From the NCBI GenBank assembly GCA_020740775.1, contig JAHEWK010000002.1, positions 3,596,001 through 3,660,000 of the forward strand: a stretch of DNA of 64,000 nucleotides, in the 5' to 3' direction. Position 1 is the stretch's first letter; each line of letters begins with the position of its first letter. The translations under genes were made by a program, and so were the position numbers. Below the pieces are notes generated by a model. The model was not told the origin of the DNA. It searched no databases and saw only the letters and a list, made by a program, of their open reading frames with translations. Source of the stretch: Ilyonectria destructans (Eukaryota > Ascomycota > Sordariomycetes > Hypocreales > Nectriaceae). Positions 20,184-31,538 of the stretch are shown one piece after another.

Positions 20184-21284
20184 TTACTCCTCAAGCCCCT
20201 CCAGCAGCTCCACGCTCTTATGGTCCACAATCGCCGCGCAGTGGCGTTCCGCCATGACATCTACAATCTCGCGGCTCTGCATCATCGGCCCAGCGAGAGC
20301 CCACGCGAACCCATGAAAAGCGTGCATCCGGTACTCATTCCAAATCTCCTCTATTTGGAACTTGGGTGCTCCCGCACGGTGCAGGGCGTCCAGATAATGC
20401 TGCAGGAGCTCCTTCTCATGCTTCCGGCGGTCCTCGATAGATAGCGTACCGATGATAAAGTAAGCAACATCGTGCATGGCCGACGAGACGTGTATGACCT
20501 GCCAGTCTAGGAACCCGGGCTCTCCAGTAGGCGAAATGAAGGTGTTGCCAATATGCGCGTCTCCGTGGACGAGACAGTTGAGCGTTGAATTGGATGGCTT
20601 CCAAAGGGCCTTGAACGTTGCAGTCATCCGCTCGCGGTCCACCATGAAGTCCGGCACTGGAGGTCTGGCATCTCCAGCAAATCGCTTGTCCCATTCCTCC
20701 GGGGCCATCAGGCCCACGACGGCGTCTCTGAGCGAAACGGTTTCGCTAGCCCATGGGAAGTCCTCAGGTTTGCTACCCCAAGTTCTGGCGTGTAGAATAG
20801 CCAGCTGCTCGACGCCTGCCTGTACACGATCGACAGGCCAGGCCTCCAGGGGATTTCCGAATGTATATCCACGAGCCTCAAGGTCAGCCATTACAACAAT
20901 GCCCTGTCCTTTGACCGTATCTGTACCGCAATATACTGTTGGAGGAAGAGGTATGCTGATCGTAGGGGCGATGTAGTAGTAAAACTCAGCTTCCAGTCTG
21001 TAGATGGAAAACATGAAGGGGAGGCTGGCCAACAGAGCTGGGTTAAAGCCGCCCTTGACGCAAACCTTGGTCGGGGCATCGGCAGAGTCCTCAAAGGTCA
21101 ACCCAACGAGGATCTTGGATGCTGTGCCATGAATGGCTTTAGCAATCGTTGCGTCCTTGACTGGTTTGCCCAGAATTTTGGTGAACCAAGCGGCGGTGAG
21201 TTCTTCAGGGGTGAGAGGCAGGGGGTCGCTTGATTTCATCACACCTCTCACTTGGTGAGGGATTCCAGTCGTTGAGGCTGCCAT
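20184..21284 (-). CDS. EcKL/CHK-type APH-fold kinase-like protein
   Basis: A single exon of 366 residues. The motif LVHGDAHIGNTFI (catalytic Asp) and GFLDWQVI (metal-binding Asp) mark the choline-kinase/APH fold. The lead-in around residue 50-80 (SKILVGLTFEDS, KVCVKGGF) fits the N-lobe of the ecdysteroid-kinase-like group often found in fungi as phosphotransferase enzyme family proteins. The substrate is unknown. It is the second APH-fold gene in the window but is not closely similar to the one at 13.4 kb. Confidence 0.88.
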   Translation of the reverse strand: MAASTTGIPHQVRGVMKSSDPLPLTPEELTAAWFTKILGKPVKDATIAKAIHGTASKILVGLTFEDSADAPTKVCVKGGFNPALLASLPFMFSIYRLEAEFYYYIAPTISIPLPPTVYCGTDTVKGQGIVVMADLEARGYTFGNPLEAWPVDRVQAGVEQLAILHARTWGSKPEDFPWASETVSLRDAVVGLMAPEEWDKRFAGDARPPVPDFMVDRERMTATFKALWKPSNSTLNCLVHGDAHIGNTFISPTGEPGFLDWQVIHVSSAMHDVAYFIIGTLSIEDRRKHEKELLQHYLDALHRAGAPKFQIEEIWNEYRMHAFHGFAWALAGPMMQSREIVDVMAERHCAAIVDHKSVELLEGLEE

Positions 21285-21650
21285 GGTTGTTGCTCACAGG
21301 TCTCCTTGTGGGTACCGACTTTTGTAGAGTGCTTAGCTTGTGTTTGGATTTAAAAGAAAGAGGGATTATAAGTCCCAGGTCCGATGTGGGGTTTTTAACC
21401 AATCTCTATAATCTCGCCCACGTATGTTGGTTGGGACTACTCTTCCAAGCACCCCTCCCTCCTGTGTGACATGGGACCCCCTGCAAATACGACGCTCTCC
21501 ATGCGCCGTAGGCTAGCGAACACCAATGACGTTGGCAGCTACCCTGAGCTCCGGTGCTAGTCGCCTGAGGTTGTTGGTTGCTGCTTGAAGTAGCCACGCC
21601 CCTTGCACTCCATTTCTGAGGAAACCCTATCTATGTATCGTTAAGGGGGC
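21285..21650. other. Intergenic, nothing recognised
   Basis: It separates the 5' end of the APH-like gene from the dead kinase. No credible frame is seen. Confidence 0.45.
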
Positions 21651-22502
21651 TACCATTCAGTCCACGTCGGAGGCAGCTTCAAAAACGCCGAGTACAGGAT
21701 CATTGCCAAGCTTGGATATAACGCCTACGTCACAGTGTGGCTAACTTGGAATCTTGAGTGAGTCTGGAACCTCCCGGGCAATCGTTTCGGTTCAACTAAA
21801 GCCGGACTTAGGACACGTCGCCATTAAAGTCCTCACTGCCGAATCTTTCGACCCTGGAAGAGAACCTTTCGAACTAGATACCTTGAAGCTCATCGACGTC
21901 CAGACTACCGATCGTTTTGGTGTGAGTCACATTCTAGAGTTGTTGGCCAATATGAGCATCGTGACAACCATTGCTATCTCGTCTTCAAAGCCACGGGGCC
22001 AGACTTGTCCAAGTATAAGCGGCTTTACCCCAATTTGAGGATTGCTCTGCGTTCTTGTGAAGGATATCTCAAGACAGCAGCTACAAGCTTTGTCTCATTT
22101 CCATGACATATGTCACGTCATTCACACTGGTTAGTGGAGCGCTTGGTTTGTTGGTTTGTACCTACTGTCCGGTGCTCATTCAAGTTACAGATATCAAACC
22201 GCAAAATATCCTGATTAAATCTCCCGACATCCACGGTATGTTCGAAAAAGTACTCTCCAAAACCTTTCAACCGTACGTGACCCTTGGGAGAACGACTTTT
22301 ACATGGTTTCAGCGCAGGTCCCCTCGGCTGAAGAAGACATCGCTCAACCGACTAGCCTTTCCGTTCGCTTGACGGAATTTGGGACCTGTAGGGCCATTAA
22401 CTTGATCATTTGGAAGGGAGATAGGTCAGGAACAACAATTAAATCGCTCACCTCCCTACGGCCGGATCTGTCGCGACTCGAGTTTCGAGGCCGTCCAGCT
22501 TG
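21651..22502 (+). pseudogene. Dead SRPK-like protein kinase
   Basis: Recognisable pieces of an SRPK-like kinase follow each other on the plus strand but in different frames: a G-loop region (YRIIAKLGYNAYVTVWL), a lysine region (HVAIKVLTAESF), the hinge-side segment ATGPDLSKYKRLYPNLR, the approach to the catalytic loop (HFHDICHVIHT) and, after an intron with GTTAGT and TTACAG, DIKPQNILI. The DFG position reads LTEFGTC, and nothing resembling the C-lobe end is left. Stops and frameshifts lie between the pieces, and the G-loop lacks its usual glycines. It is a related but not recent copy of the kinase type at 4.0-5.6 kb. Confidence 0.8.
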
Positions 22503-24161
22503 ATCAGTCAGGGGCCTAGCTGATGAACTTAATTGGGGCACGATATGCGCTGTAAGACAGCCTGAAGGAAGTAAATCATCTCATGCGGTGATTTATTTAG
22601 TCAATTGCTGAGATTGACGTTGGCAAGGCATCAGGAATTGGTCGTGTTGTCTCGAGGGTTGGAATTGTATAGGGCTGGGTATGGACAACCCGGTGACAAT
22701 AGGCAATAAAATCGTGGAAAAATAAAATCGTAGAAAGTTCTGAGGAAAATTGCGTTTCGAGATATCTAACAATCTGATATCGACGGAACTGACTGACTGT
22801 TTAACTTTAGGAAAAAGGACTCTCTTTGCGACGATGATGTCAAATCTAGGTCCTCGCCGCCGACTGGTCCCTGTTATACCCCTCTTTCATCCACATTATC
22901 CAGCGACCAGTCAGCCGAATGCCCTTCCTAAATCGGCTTAATAACTGTCTCCAGGGACCGTGCTGACTTGTCCCAGCCTCGAGGCTGCTAAAGATATGGA
23001 AACGCGCAACGTCCAAGAACCCCTCCACATTCTTACTGCTATCTGCTCCTTCGGTAAGTAACCCAGAGCCCCTACGAATCAGAGATCTCCCATGATGAAA
23101 GGAGATAGGCTGGTTTGGGTAGGCCAAGGGCAAGCGGACCTTTCAAGTTCGATGTTATCCCAACTTCATACGGTTAGAGAAAAGTTTGATTGCTCATGAT
23201 GTTGTAATTATCTCTTCTCCTCTGTTGTGTTGCATTCGCTTGTTACTATTGCTGAGCGGGACCATATGCACGGTGCATAGAATCAGATCAAGTAGACGGG
23301 AACGTTAAAGCAACGAGGGTATAACATGGATCTGCGACTCCTTCCAATGTGCGATGTTGACTGTCTCAAATTGCAACGCGCTCTGGCTCGTGACGATTCC
23401 CGTGAGCATCATTCGCTTCCAATCATTCGTCTCCCCATTGCTGTCCGCGAATTCGATCCATCAGTATCTGGTCCGCTTCGAGTCAGCATTCACGCCATTA
23501 TTGGATGTTGATTGCAAGTACAGGGAGCATGGGGGTCCGGCGGCTGATTGAGGCCAGAGCTCTGGCTTCTTGGAGCCGGAAGACAAAGCTACGGTTACGA
23601 AAACATCGCTCATTATCATGGATTGGTGCGGTAACTGTCATTTCCTACGACAATGGAATAATTTTGCCAGGCGAAGTTAAAACGAAGTGATGCCCGATCA
23701 AATGTAGCACCGGCATGCCCTAAATTAGCGCATTGTCGGTTAGCTGGGCCGGCAATCACAGCTCAAAAGTCGCCCACAAACCCAGTAAAACTGGAGCCAT
23801 TTGACGCCCGTCTGACCACGCCCTTTGGAGTGCATGGGTGTCCACCAACTTGACGAACTGGCCATTAATAAGAGGACTATAAAATTCCATGTCATGCCAT
23901 CTTGAAATCCTACCCAGATAACGATTATTCAGCTATTTTCAAAGCGCGTTTTGTCATCGCCCTTGCAACCTGCCTATTCGGTGCAAAAAGATTCCTCCAA
24001 GTCCAAAGCCGAAGCCCGTCGGTCGTGAGTCATTTGGAGCACCCTCCAAGTACAAGGACACTGGTTCATCTCCTTTACCATCCCCATTCCCTGATTAAAA
24101 AAATTGTGCATGTGCAAGCTATCAACACGCTTTCAACGGAAACATTGAAACTACAAAAGAG
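22503..24161. other. Intergenic, no supported gene
   Basis: Open frames such as minus 23133-22846 and plus 23326-23690 are short and unrecognised. The last few hundred bases are probably the promoter and 5' leader of the acetyltransferase gene. Confidence 0.4.
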
Positions 24162-25042
24162 ATGTCTTCCACTAGCCAAGTCCATCTCATCCCTTGGGAT
24201 CCAAACTCCAGCGAACATGTCGACAGGCTCATCAAGCAGCGGGAGGGCTGTGGTTGGGACAGCGAGAAAGTACAACCACTTTGGCAAGAGAGACAGAGAT
24301 TGGGCAGGAAATGCATATTCTGGATTGTGAGTATATTCCTCCTTGCTCCCCCATTTCGATGGACGTGAGTGTAGAACTGCCAATCTGATCAATGACCAGA
24401 CACTCCCAATTCCAACCGATGAGCCTGATGCAGACGGAAAATTGCTGCTGCATTTCGACATGTTCCCCATGGTATGAAACCATATGTGTTAACTAAAACC
24501 CCTTAAGTTAATACCTAACTTCTTTCTAGGATAAGCGGCCATTGCAAGACACTTGTGCATCCATTCGTGGTGCTCCTCGCGCCCCGACCCATGAATCCTT
24601 TTACCCAGTTGGCCATATTTCCCTGGACTCTGAAAACCCCGGCACGGAAGGGTTCGGCCTGGATATTCCTTCAGAGAGCGTTTACTGGATAAAAACATTC
24701 TATGTGTCACAGGCTTTGCGGGGTACCGGCATTGGCCGTGCTGCCATGGACACCATAGAGATGATGGCGGTGGAAAAGCCGTTAAGTGCCCGCACTCTTG
24801 CCCTCGACACAGTCCAAAAAGATAGCGCGATTGCTCTGGCAATTGAAAACACTGGCCAATCGCCCAAGGTATGCCCGGCTCTTTAAAAATTATCGTCTTG
24901 TGGGCGGAGATGAGTAACTGACGAATTCTAGATGACTGCTCATAGCTGGTATGAGAAACGCCACTACGAGTTAATTCACACTGTTGATGACTTTTACGCC
25001 CCTGGTCTCAAGACCGTGTTTATGAAGAAGAACATTACTTGA
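24162..25042 (+). CDS. GNAT-family N-acetyltransferase
   Basis: Four exons (24162-24326, 24400-24471, 24530-24868, 24932-25042) give 228 residues with phase-0 junctions throughout. The acetyl-CoA motif is FYVSQALRGTGIGRAAMD, a good R/Q-x-x-G-x-G/A signature, preceded by a beta strand (GHISLD) and followed by the typical late segment WYEKRHYELIHTVDDFY. The opening (VHLIPWDPNSSEHVDRL) is common in small fungal GNAT proteins. No targeting signal is visible. The acceptor molecule is unknown. Confidence 0.9.
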
Positions 25043-26107
25043 TGGCTTTGAGTCTAGCATACTATTGACTTGCTCTTGTTGTCTCTAGAAGCTGTGGTCT
25101 AATCGAGCCGATAGTGGACGTAGGGTGTAAACTACTCAGACTGTGGGTACCCACAAGTACTCAGGCTCTATTTATAGGTACCTACAGGCATCTACTGTAG
25201 ATTGATAGGTATCTGTAGGTAATATGGATTATGTATAGAAAAGAATAGGTATCTAAATATTAGAAAGAGTTATTAAAAGAAAAAGAAATAAAAACATATT
25301 CAATTTAACCTCTATTTACTTTTTTAAGATAAGTAAGTTATTAGTATAAAGTTAAAAGAAATATAGTTATTTTCACTAAAAGGTTTTTAATATATTTATT
25401 ACTTTTTATAAATTTATTACTCTTAATAAGTTTATTATTGGAAATAAATTAAGACTTTTTATAAATATACTACTCTTAATAAGTATATATCTACATAAAA
25501 AAAAGTATTTAAACTGAAATATATTACTATCTACAGCTATTTAAAAAGATAAATAAAACTCAGGCTTTAATGAGAAATACAGTAAGAAATACAGTAAGAG
25601 ATACTGTTGTCTCACAAAAGACCAATAGGCGTTGGCTAATTTCAGGCGGAAACGGATAGACGGGAACAAAAGGCCAGCTAATATAATATATCTGTTTGCG
25701 CCTGGCCGTCCGCCCTGAAGCTGGAGCTGCAACTCCTTTGTTGGAAACCGGGTTTTCTGCAATTCGTCTTTCTTTGTTCTGGGGGATATGTTGCACTTTT
25801 CTTTGCGTTGCATACCTAGAGCTCGCAACGTGTGTGTCTCTCAGCCAGTTGACAACTCCCGACTTCAACTTCAACCTCAACCTCAACCTCAATCTCAAGC
25901 TTAACCTTGACGTTAACGTCAACTTCAGTTTCTTTTGATTATCCGAAAATACGAGCGAAAATATCGAACAACCTCAAAGACGACGACGCGGCCACAGCCA
26001 GCTCAGGCAGCAATAGCCCGTCTCTAAGCACCGTCGCGCGCACCAACGTGCCTGACATACGCCGATCGAGTTCGGCGACTGGTCTGTTCGAACGACGGGA
26101 CGCTTCT
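25043..26107. repeat. AT-rich intergenic block with simple repeats
   Basis: From 25140 to 25250 short AGGTA(C/T)CT units recur. From about 25250 to 25570 the sequence is very AT-rich, with two related segments sharing TACTCTTAATAAGT. At 25862-25900 a CTCAAC hexamer tract precedes the next gene and is probably part of its 5' leader. No gene is supported. Confidence 0.6.
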
Positions 26108-27850
26108 ATGGCCGTGTCTTCAGAGGGGAGCTCGCGTCGAGGTGATGAAGTAGTACCGCCCGGTGAGTAACCAGATGATATGGCTTGTGTGGGAGAACGA
26201 AGAGTATCGGAAGCTGATGAGTGATGCCATCCAGTTACCCCGAAGCCGCCGTTGGACGTGAGACCAGCGTCAAAGATGAGCCCGTCTGAACCAGTCTCAC
26301 CAACGACCCGAACTTCGCAGGCGTCAGAGCCGACACTGTCATCGGCCGCCAAGAACGAAAGTACAATCTCCAAGATGGAGAAGCTCGTCCAGACACCAAG
26401 TCAAGCGAAGGACCCCGATGCCGAAGGAAACGAGTCCGAGCTGATCCGACGCGCCCAGCACACAGCGTCCTTGAGCGAGCATAACAATACAGAGAGACGC
26501 AGCCAAGGCGGCACCGCCGACGGAAGCCATGCTGGAAGCAGCGTTGGGTTGGGTTCAAGTCGTGCTTCCGAGATGTCGTCTCTTGATATAGTCCCGGACC
26601 TTTCGCGGCATGAGGCAGACCGTCGAGGTCGGACTAGACACCGACTGTATCCCGTGGGAGGTACCAACACCCGTGGTGCTCGTCATGGTCGGCGTGGCGG
26701 TCGGCGTGGCGGTCGGCGTCATGGTCGCCATGATGGTCAACACCACCGTCATCATGAAACGCAGCAGGCGACCGTCCAGTCCATCGTAACCGTCGTCAAC
26801 GCCTGGGCTACCAAGCTGTACGCGTTCGGATACTTCATGGCCGCGATCTTGCTAGCGCTGGACTGGGGCTACATACTTGGCCAAGGGAAAATGCTGCGCG
26901 ACGTCATATCCGCCATCGTCGACCTCGTCAAGCTCTGCAAGAAGCCCTCAGCGCCGTCGCCCAAAGTCGCCGCGCCGATCATCTTCTTGACGGTATTTAC
27001 GATGCTGCCTATCCTCGGCGACCCCAACGGCTCCGGCTCCGGCGCTCCCCCGGTCATCTTCGAGCGGCCCTCTCACGGCCGCGTGCTGGAGCAGCTGTCG
27101 ATGCAGGGCCACGTGCTGCGCGAGGCCGGGGGGTTGCTGGACGCGCTCGAGGGCGCCACCATCGCCACGCCCATGCCCAATAACTTCACCAAGGCCAAGC
27201 AGATCATGGCCGGCGGCTCGGCTGACTTTGCCTCGGCCTTGCGGGAGTACTATGTCCATTATCGCGACTGGGGCAATGAGGCGGAATCCTTCTACTTGCG
27301 GCTCTTCTCACACAACATGACGCTGCAGCACTACACGCTGCAGCGGCAGTCCGTACCAGGTCCGGTCCAGTGGATCCTGAACCTCTTCGGCCGGAGCCAC
27401 GACATGGACGCCCTGGCGCAATTCAGCGCGCAGCTGGGCGGCTGGTACTCGGAGCGACTGGACAGCCTCAACGCCACGATCCATAGCTTTGACCAAGACA
27501 GGGGCAGCTTCAAGGGCGTGGGGCTGAAAGTCAACGATACCGAGGAGGCCATCTCATGGGAGGGCGCGCTTTCGGAGCGGGACACGAGGCGGTGGTATGC
27601 TTTGTCGGCGAGCCTGCAAATGTCGTCCAAGACGATCAGCGCGGCGCTGGACCGGCTCGACGATGAGCTCGACGCGCTGGCGGCTGAGAGGGAACATATC
27701 GAGGAAATGCGGAAGCAGCTGGCCGATGAGAGGGAGGCCATGGTGGCGGGGGTGCGTAAGGAAGCCAAGCGAACTTCAGCGGAGGAAGTTACGAAGTCGA
27801 TGGTGTCGCAGATGGTAGTTTTGTTGGGGGGTAGGCAGGGGAGTGGATGA
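26108..27850 (+). CDS. Unknown membrane protein with basic low-complexity linker and coiled coil
   Basis: I do not recognise the family. Two exons (26108-26162, 26235-27850) give 556 residues. The 72 bp intron has GTGAGT and CCAG and contains a stop. The start is uncertain: the frame is open further upstream without an ATG. Residues 1-160 are Ser/Thr/Glu-rich and probably disordered. Residues about 165-195 are an Arg/Gly/His run encoded by tandem GGTCGGCGTGGC-like units. Two hydrophobic segments follow (about 214-232, GYFMAAILLALDWGYIL, and 264-281, APIIFLTVFTMLPIL), then a helical region with aromatic patches (REYYVHYRDW) and a C-terminal coiled coil (about 485-540). It is convergent with the next gene, stops 204 bp apart. 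It is GC-rich compared with its flanks. Confidence 0.75.
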
Positions 27851-28054
27851 GAGTGTTACAGTAAATGGGGTCATGTGGAGGTATATTCCCTTCATGAGAC
27901 ATATGTCAGTATTTCATTCATACTAGACTCGCATTGCTGTCTCATTCATACTAGGTAGACACATGTTACCTTTCTATCCATACTAGACACGTCACTATTC
28001 CATCAATAATTCACATGTACCCATCCATACTAAGCATACCATCCAACATCAACA

Positions 28055-30052
28055 CTATGTATACCCCTTGCGAATAATGCGATCCCACTCCCACCCCCAG
28101 GCCCTAGCCACGGCCTGCGCAGAGTCGTTGAAAAGGAGCTGCTGCGCCCTGACAGACGGGAGTTGAAAGTGCGTGTTGGGCCTCATGCTCTGCGGGAGCA
28201 ACCTCGTCCACGTCGTCATGGCCAGCGCATGCATCCTCCGCGTCCACCGCTGCTGGTCGGCTGATGCATCACCAGTGCCAGTCTCTTGGTTGCCCGTCCA
28301 GATAGACAGCAAGGTCCAGATATCCAACTCGTCCGGCACGCCACTGCTGATGCCGCTGCTATTAGCGCCGTGGTAGACGCCGTGGACGTCTCGGAGACCA
28401 GCCACCAGCGTCAAGCCGGCCTGCAAGGCACGCATCTGACGCAGGGCCGCATCAATGCGATCCCGATACTCCTCGAGGGCCTTCCGGATGCTCGCTATGC
28501 GCGTGCACGTCTGCGTCGCCTCGGGCAGGTGCATGACCGGGTCGAAGCAACCGGCGACGGAGGCTTGCTCGCCCTCGGCGCACTGGAACCGGTATACGTG
28601 GCTCTCCAAGATGGCCGCGGGATCCTCGAGACGCCCGATCGAGGCGATGAGGCCGTCGAGTTTGATCAATGTGTGTGCCATGCCCTCGGCGACGGTGTGC
28701 TGCAGTCGCCTCGAACACTTCTTCGTCTTCCACGCGAGCGGGTTGCGGCGCTTGTGGCGGCTGGACCGGTCTGCGTATCCGTACTCGTCTTTGTAGTCTG
28801 GTACTTGAGCCACGTAGAACTCGTGGTATACGTAGAACTGGTTGAGGGAGTCGAGATAGAGGGTGATGATGTCTTTGTCCATTGCCTCTTTAGCTTTTAC
28901 TTTGTCCGTTTCCTCGTCCTCGCCCTTGCCTTTGGCCACGAGTGAGAGTGATGTGATGAGCGTGCTGACCAGGTCCTTCATCTGGCCCTTTACGTCGAGG
29001 TGCTGGAGCTTCCATATATCTGTTTTTTCTAAGCCAGCGTTCAACACCTTACACGCCTCGACCATGGCGCACACGTCGGTCTTTTCCGCGCCGCGAGGAA
29101 GAGACTGGCCGCTGCCATCGTCGCCATCGACCTTGTCGCTCCAGAGCTCGCGGTCCCAGAGCTGGCCGGCATCGGGCGTGTCGTCGGCGCATATGCGATC
29201 CCACTGTCTCGTCTTGTAGCACACGATAAATTGACTGTGGGACCAGCTGAAAGTGTTGACGGCGTCGCCTGGTAGCGAGTTGATGGCCGCGTTGGCGTCG
29301 GCTATGGGGTAGTGGATGGGCAGGGGGACGACGGGGGGGAGGAGGAACCAGGGGCTGAAGAAGGCGGTGGCGAGGAGGGCGATGAGGAGTATACCAGTGA
29401 TAGTGTTGATGATGATGTGGCGAGCTGAGGGTCGAGGATGAGGCGTAGTCGAAGCTGGATTGGACGTCATCGTGTTGTTGTCGTTGTTGTCGTCTTGGGC
29501 AGAGCTGGACTGGCTAGCATCGTCATGACTGAACTCGCTAGAATCATCATCGTCGTCGTCATAGCCATCGCTCGACTGGTAAATATAGTCATCATCATCA
29601 TCATCATCATCACCACTTGACTCTTCCCCATTGTTAAACAACCTCACCGGCGCCTCGAGCCTCACCCACGGATCAGCATGCCTCTCAAACGAGCGCGGCA
29701 GCTTCACCACGCCGTCGCGGAAGTGCAGCACCCTTCCCCCCCGCGCGGCATCCCAGTTGCGGTGGAAGTACATGTTGACGGGCTGGACGTCGGCGCCGGG
29801 GGCCATTTGTACGCCGAGGCTGAGGCGGGCGTAGTCGGGTCCGGGCCCGGTGCTGCGGCGAAGGCGGGTGTAGGAGGGGCATTCGGAGGTAGAATTGATG
29901 GTAGAGATGAGGCTTGTTTCTGTTGTTATTCTTGTTGTTGAGGGAGCTGACTGAGGGCGAGGACGATGCGACGGTGAAGCTGGTGGTGGCGACGTTGAAG
30001 CCGTTGATGGGGGCGGCGAACTGCCATTGTCGCCGAAACGAGACCCTGGCAT
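28055..30052 (-). CDS. Unknown single-pass membrane protein with acidic tract
   Basis: One exon, 665 residues from the ATG at 30052; frame-open sequence further upstream lacks an ATG. The family is unknown. Residues 1-70 are Pro/Ser/Thr-rich. Residues about 147-172 are runs of Asp encoded by GAT/GAC repeats (plus strand 29540-29615). A single strong membrane helix is at about 212-234 (IIINTITGILLIALLATAFF), followed by a Pro-rich turn (PWFLLPPVVPLP). The remaining 425 residues are mostly helical with several Cys and an aromatic patch (FYVYHEFY) that recalls REYYVHYRDW in the neighbouring protein. The layout (disordered charged head, membrane anchor, large helical domain) is shared with both neighbours. 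It is divergent from the gene at 30681. Confidence 0.78.
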   Translation of the reverse strand: MPGSRFGDNGSSPPPSTASTSPPPASPSHRPRPQSAPSTTRITTETSLISTINSTSECPSYTRLRRSTGPGPDYARLSLGVQMAPGADVQPVNMYFHRNWDAARGGRVLHFRDGVVKLPRSFERHADPWVRLEAPVRLFNNGEESSGDDDDDDDDYIYQSSDGYDDDDDDSSEFSHDDASQSSSAQDDNNDNNTMTSNPASTTPHPRPSARHIIINTITGILLIALLATAFFSPWFLLPPVVPLPIHYPIADANAAINSLPGDAVNTFSWSHSQFIVCYKTRQWDRICADDTPDAGQLWDRELWSDKVDGDDGSGQSLPRGAEKTDVCAMVEACKVLNAGLEKTDIWKLQHLDVKGQMKDLVSTLITSLSLVAKGKGEDEETDKVKAKEAMDKDIITLYLDSLNQFYVYHEFYVAQVPDYKDEYGYADRSSRHKRRNPLAWKTKKCSRRLQHTVAEGMAHTLIKLDGLIASIGRLEDPAAILESHVYRFQCAEGEQASVAGCFDPVMHLPEATQTCTRIASIRKALEEYRDRIDAALRQMRALQAGLTLVAGLRDVHGVYHGANSSGISSGVPDELDIWTLLSIWTGNQETGTGDASADQQRWTRRMHALAMTTWTRLLPQSMRPNTHFQLPSVRAQQLLFNDSAQAVARAWGWEWDRIIRKGYT

Positions 30053-30680
30053 ACTTTGAACGAGACGAAAAGATTGGAATTGGAGTTGGAATCGGATAAA
30101 AAGCCTGTATGACGACGAGACGACGAGAAAGACACGAGTCGAAACCCAAAGTCGGAGTTGAGATGCAAAAATATCAGTCGCGAGGGGGATCAAGAATACC
30201 TTGGGAATCAAAAAAGGGTACACAAGGTCTTCCTTGTCCTTCGTCAAGTATCTTTATGCAATCTTCACCACGTCAACGAAAGGGGGACGTACTGTTCATA
30301 TTTTGCCCAGCTCGTCCGTGTGGCTTGGGAGAACAAACAAAGGAAAAAAAGCCGCCAGCGGCAATACCGGGCGTCATCAATAGGAAACATCGGCTTGGAC
30401 CAGCGCCACGTATGTCTCTTTGTTTTGTTTTGTTTTGGAAAAAGGTGACGGGATAATACAGGTAGACGGGAAGGGAAGCCGTCAGGTTGCCTGGGCTTGA
30501 GAGGCGAGGTAGGTATCCGTAACCAGGTAGGTAGAAATAAAAAAGGAATACGTGTTTTGTTTTGTGTGCCGTCTCTCTGCTCAACTTTCTCATCCCATCT
30601 CCTGTCTGTGAGCAAAAGCCTACTTCTGTCTGTCAGCAAGTTCTGTCTGTTGGTGAAACCCCGTTCTTTAGCAGATCAAG
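30053..30680. promoter_or_regulatory. Divergent promoter region
   Basis: About 630 bp lie between the start codons of two divergently transcribed membrane-protein genes. The plus side just before 30681 has repeated CTGTCTGT-type units. Shared control is plausible but not proven. Confidence 0.45.
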
Positions 30681-31538
30681 ATGGAGAACCGGGTGACGAC
30701 CAGGGCAATGGCCAAGAATGCGGCCAAAACCCAGGACGAGAGTAACACGGTCAAAGCTCGCCGCGGCAAGAAGGCCGAAGCTCGGCGCAACACGGTCAAG
30801 AGCCAGCTCGGCAAGACTGTCAGGACGGGTAACAAGGACGCAGCCGATGCGGACGACGAGCCGGATGTCGACAAGACAGTCAAGACTCGTCTCGACGATA
30901 CCATCGAGATTCAGGGCGATGAGAGAACCGAAACAGGCACCATCAAGTACACCATCATCCTCGTGGCCGTCCTCTCCTGGATCCTGTGCGGCGCCTTCTT
31001 CGCTCACAAGACGAATCCCGTCGTTGCCGTCCCCAAAGACGAGGTCAAAGGTACATTGGCCCCCTTTATTCCTCTCTCCTCCATCTTCTCACTAACCCTC
31101 AAAGGGCGCCTATGTGCGTTGCAGTTCGAAATACACTCCGAATACAACCGCCACCATTCATTCTACGACCTCATCGGGATAACCATCAGCGACACAACAG
31201 ACGACATCATTGTATCCTTACCAATGCAAATTCGCAAGACGGTCGAGCGAGACCCGGAAGACGACGGCGAGTTCAACGGGCGCATGGCCGTGGTCAACGT
31301 CGCGTCCCTGGTGCTGGCGACGCACAAGGAGCGCGAGCGGTATAACCTGGAGATATACGGCCCGTCGGGGCTCGCCGAACTTGATGGTGTCGAGAAGAGG
31401 CTCGAGGATGCGCAGCGGGCGCAGAATCAGAAGGCTTGTAAAAGGGAGGGCGAAAAGGCAGCGGCGATGCAGGCTGACGTGGATGCGAGGTTGCGTGAGG
31501 TGTGCAAGGGGTATATCCCAGGCGAGTTACATGTTTGA
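30681..31538 (+). CDS. Unknown small single-pass membrane protein
   Basis: Two exons (30681-31050, 31105-31538) give 267 residues. The 54 bp intron (GTACAT, ACTAAC, AAAG) is a multiple of three and open, so retention is also possible. Residues 1-85 are highly charged with loosely repeated Thr-Val-Lys units (NTVKARRGK, NTVKSQLGK, KTVRTGN, KTVKTRL). A membrane helix is at about 88-108 (KYTIILVAVLSWILCGAFF). The C-terminal half is helical and ends in a charged, Ala-rich coiled region. The family is not recognised. It is the third of three adjacent genes with a charged disordered head, a membrane helix and a helical tail. Confidence 0.75.
   Translation: MENRVTTRAMAKNAAKTQDESNTVKARRGKKAEARRNTVKSQLGKTVRTGNKDAADADDEPDVDKTVKTRLDDTIEIQGDERTETGTIKYTIILVAVLSWILCGAFFAHKTNPVVAVPKDEVKGTLAPFIPLSSIFSLTLKGRLCALQFEIHSEYNRHHSFYDLIGITISDTTDDIIVSLPMQIRKTVERDPEDDGEFNGRMAVVNVASLVLATHKERERYNLEIYGPSGLAELDGVEKRLEDAQRAQNQKACKREGEKAAAMQADVDARLREVCKGYIPGELHV

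Noticed and set aside
26252..26254. Start of the unknown membrane protein at 26252 and of its neighbour at 30247
   Set aside because: Both are TTG codons, not ATG. ATG starts at 26108 (with an intron) and 30052 were used instead.
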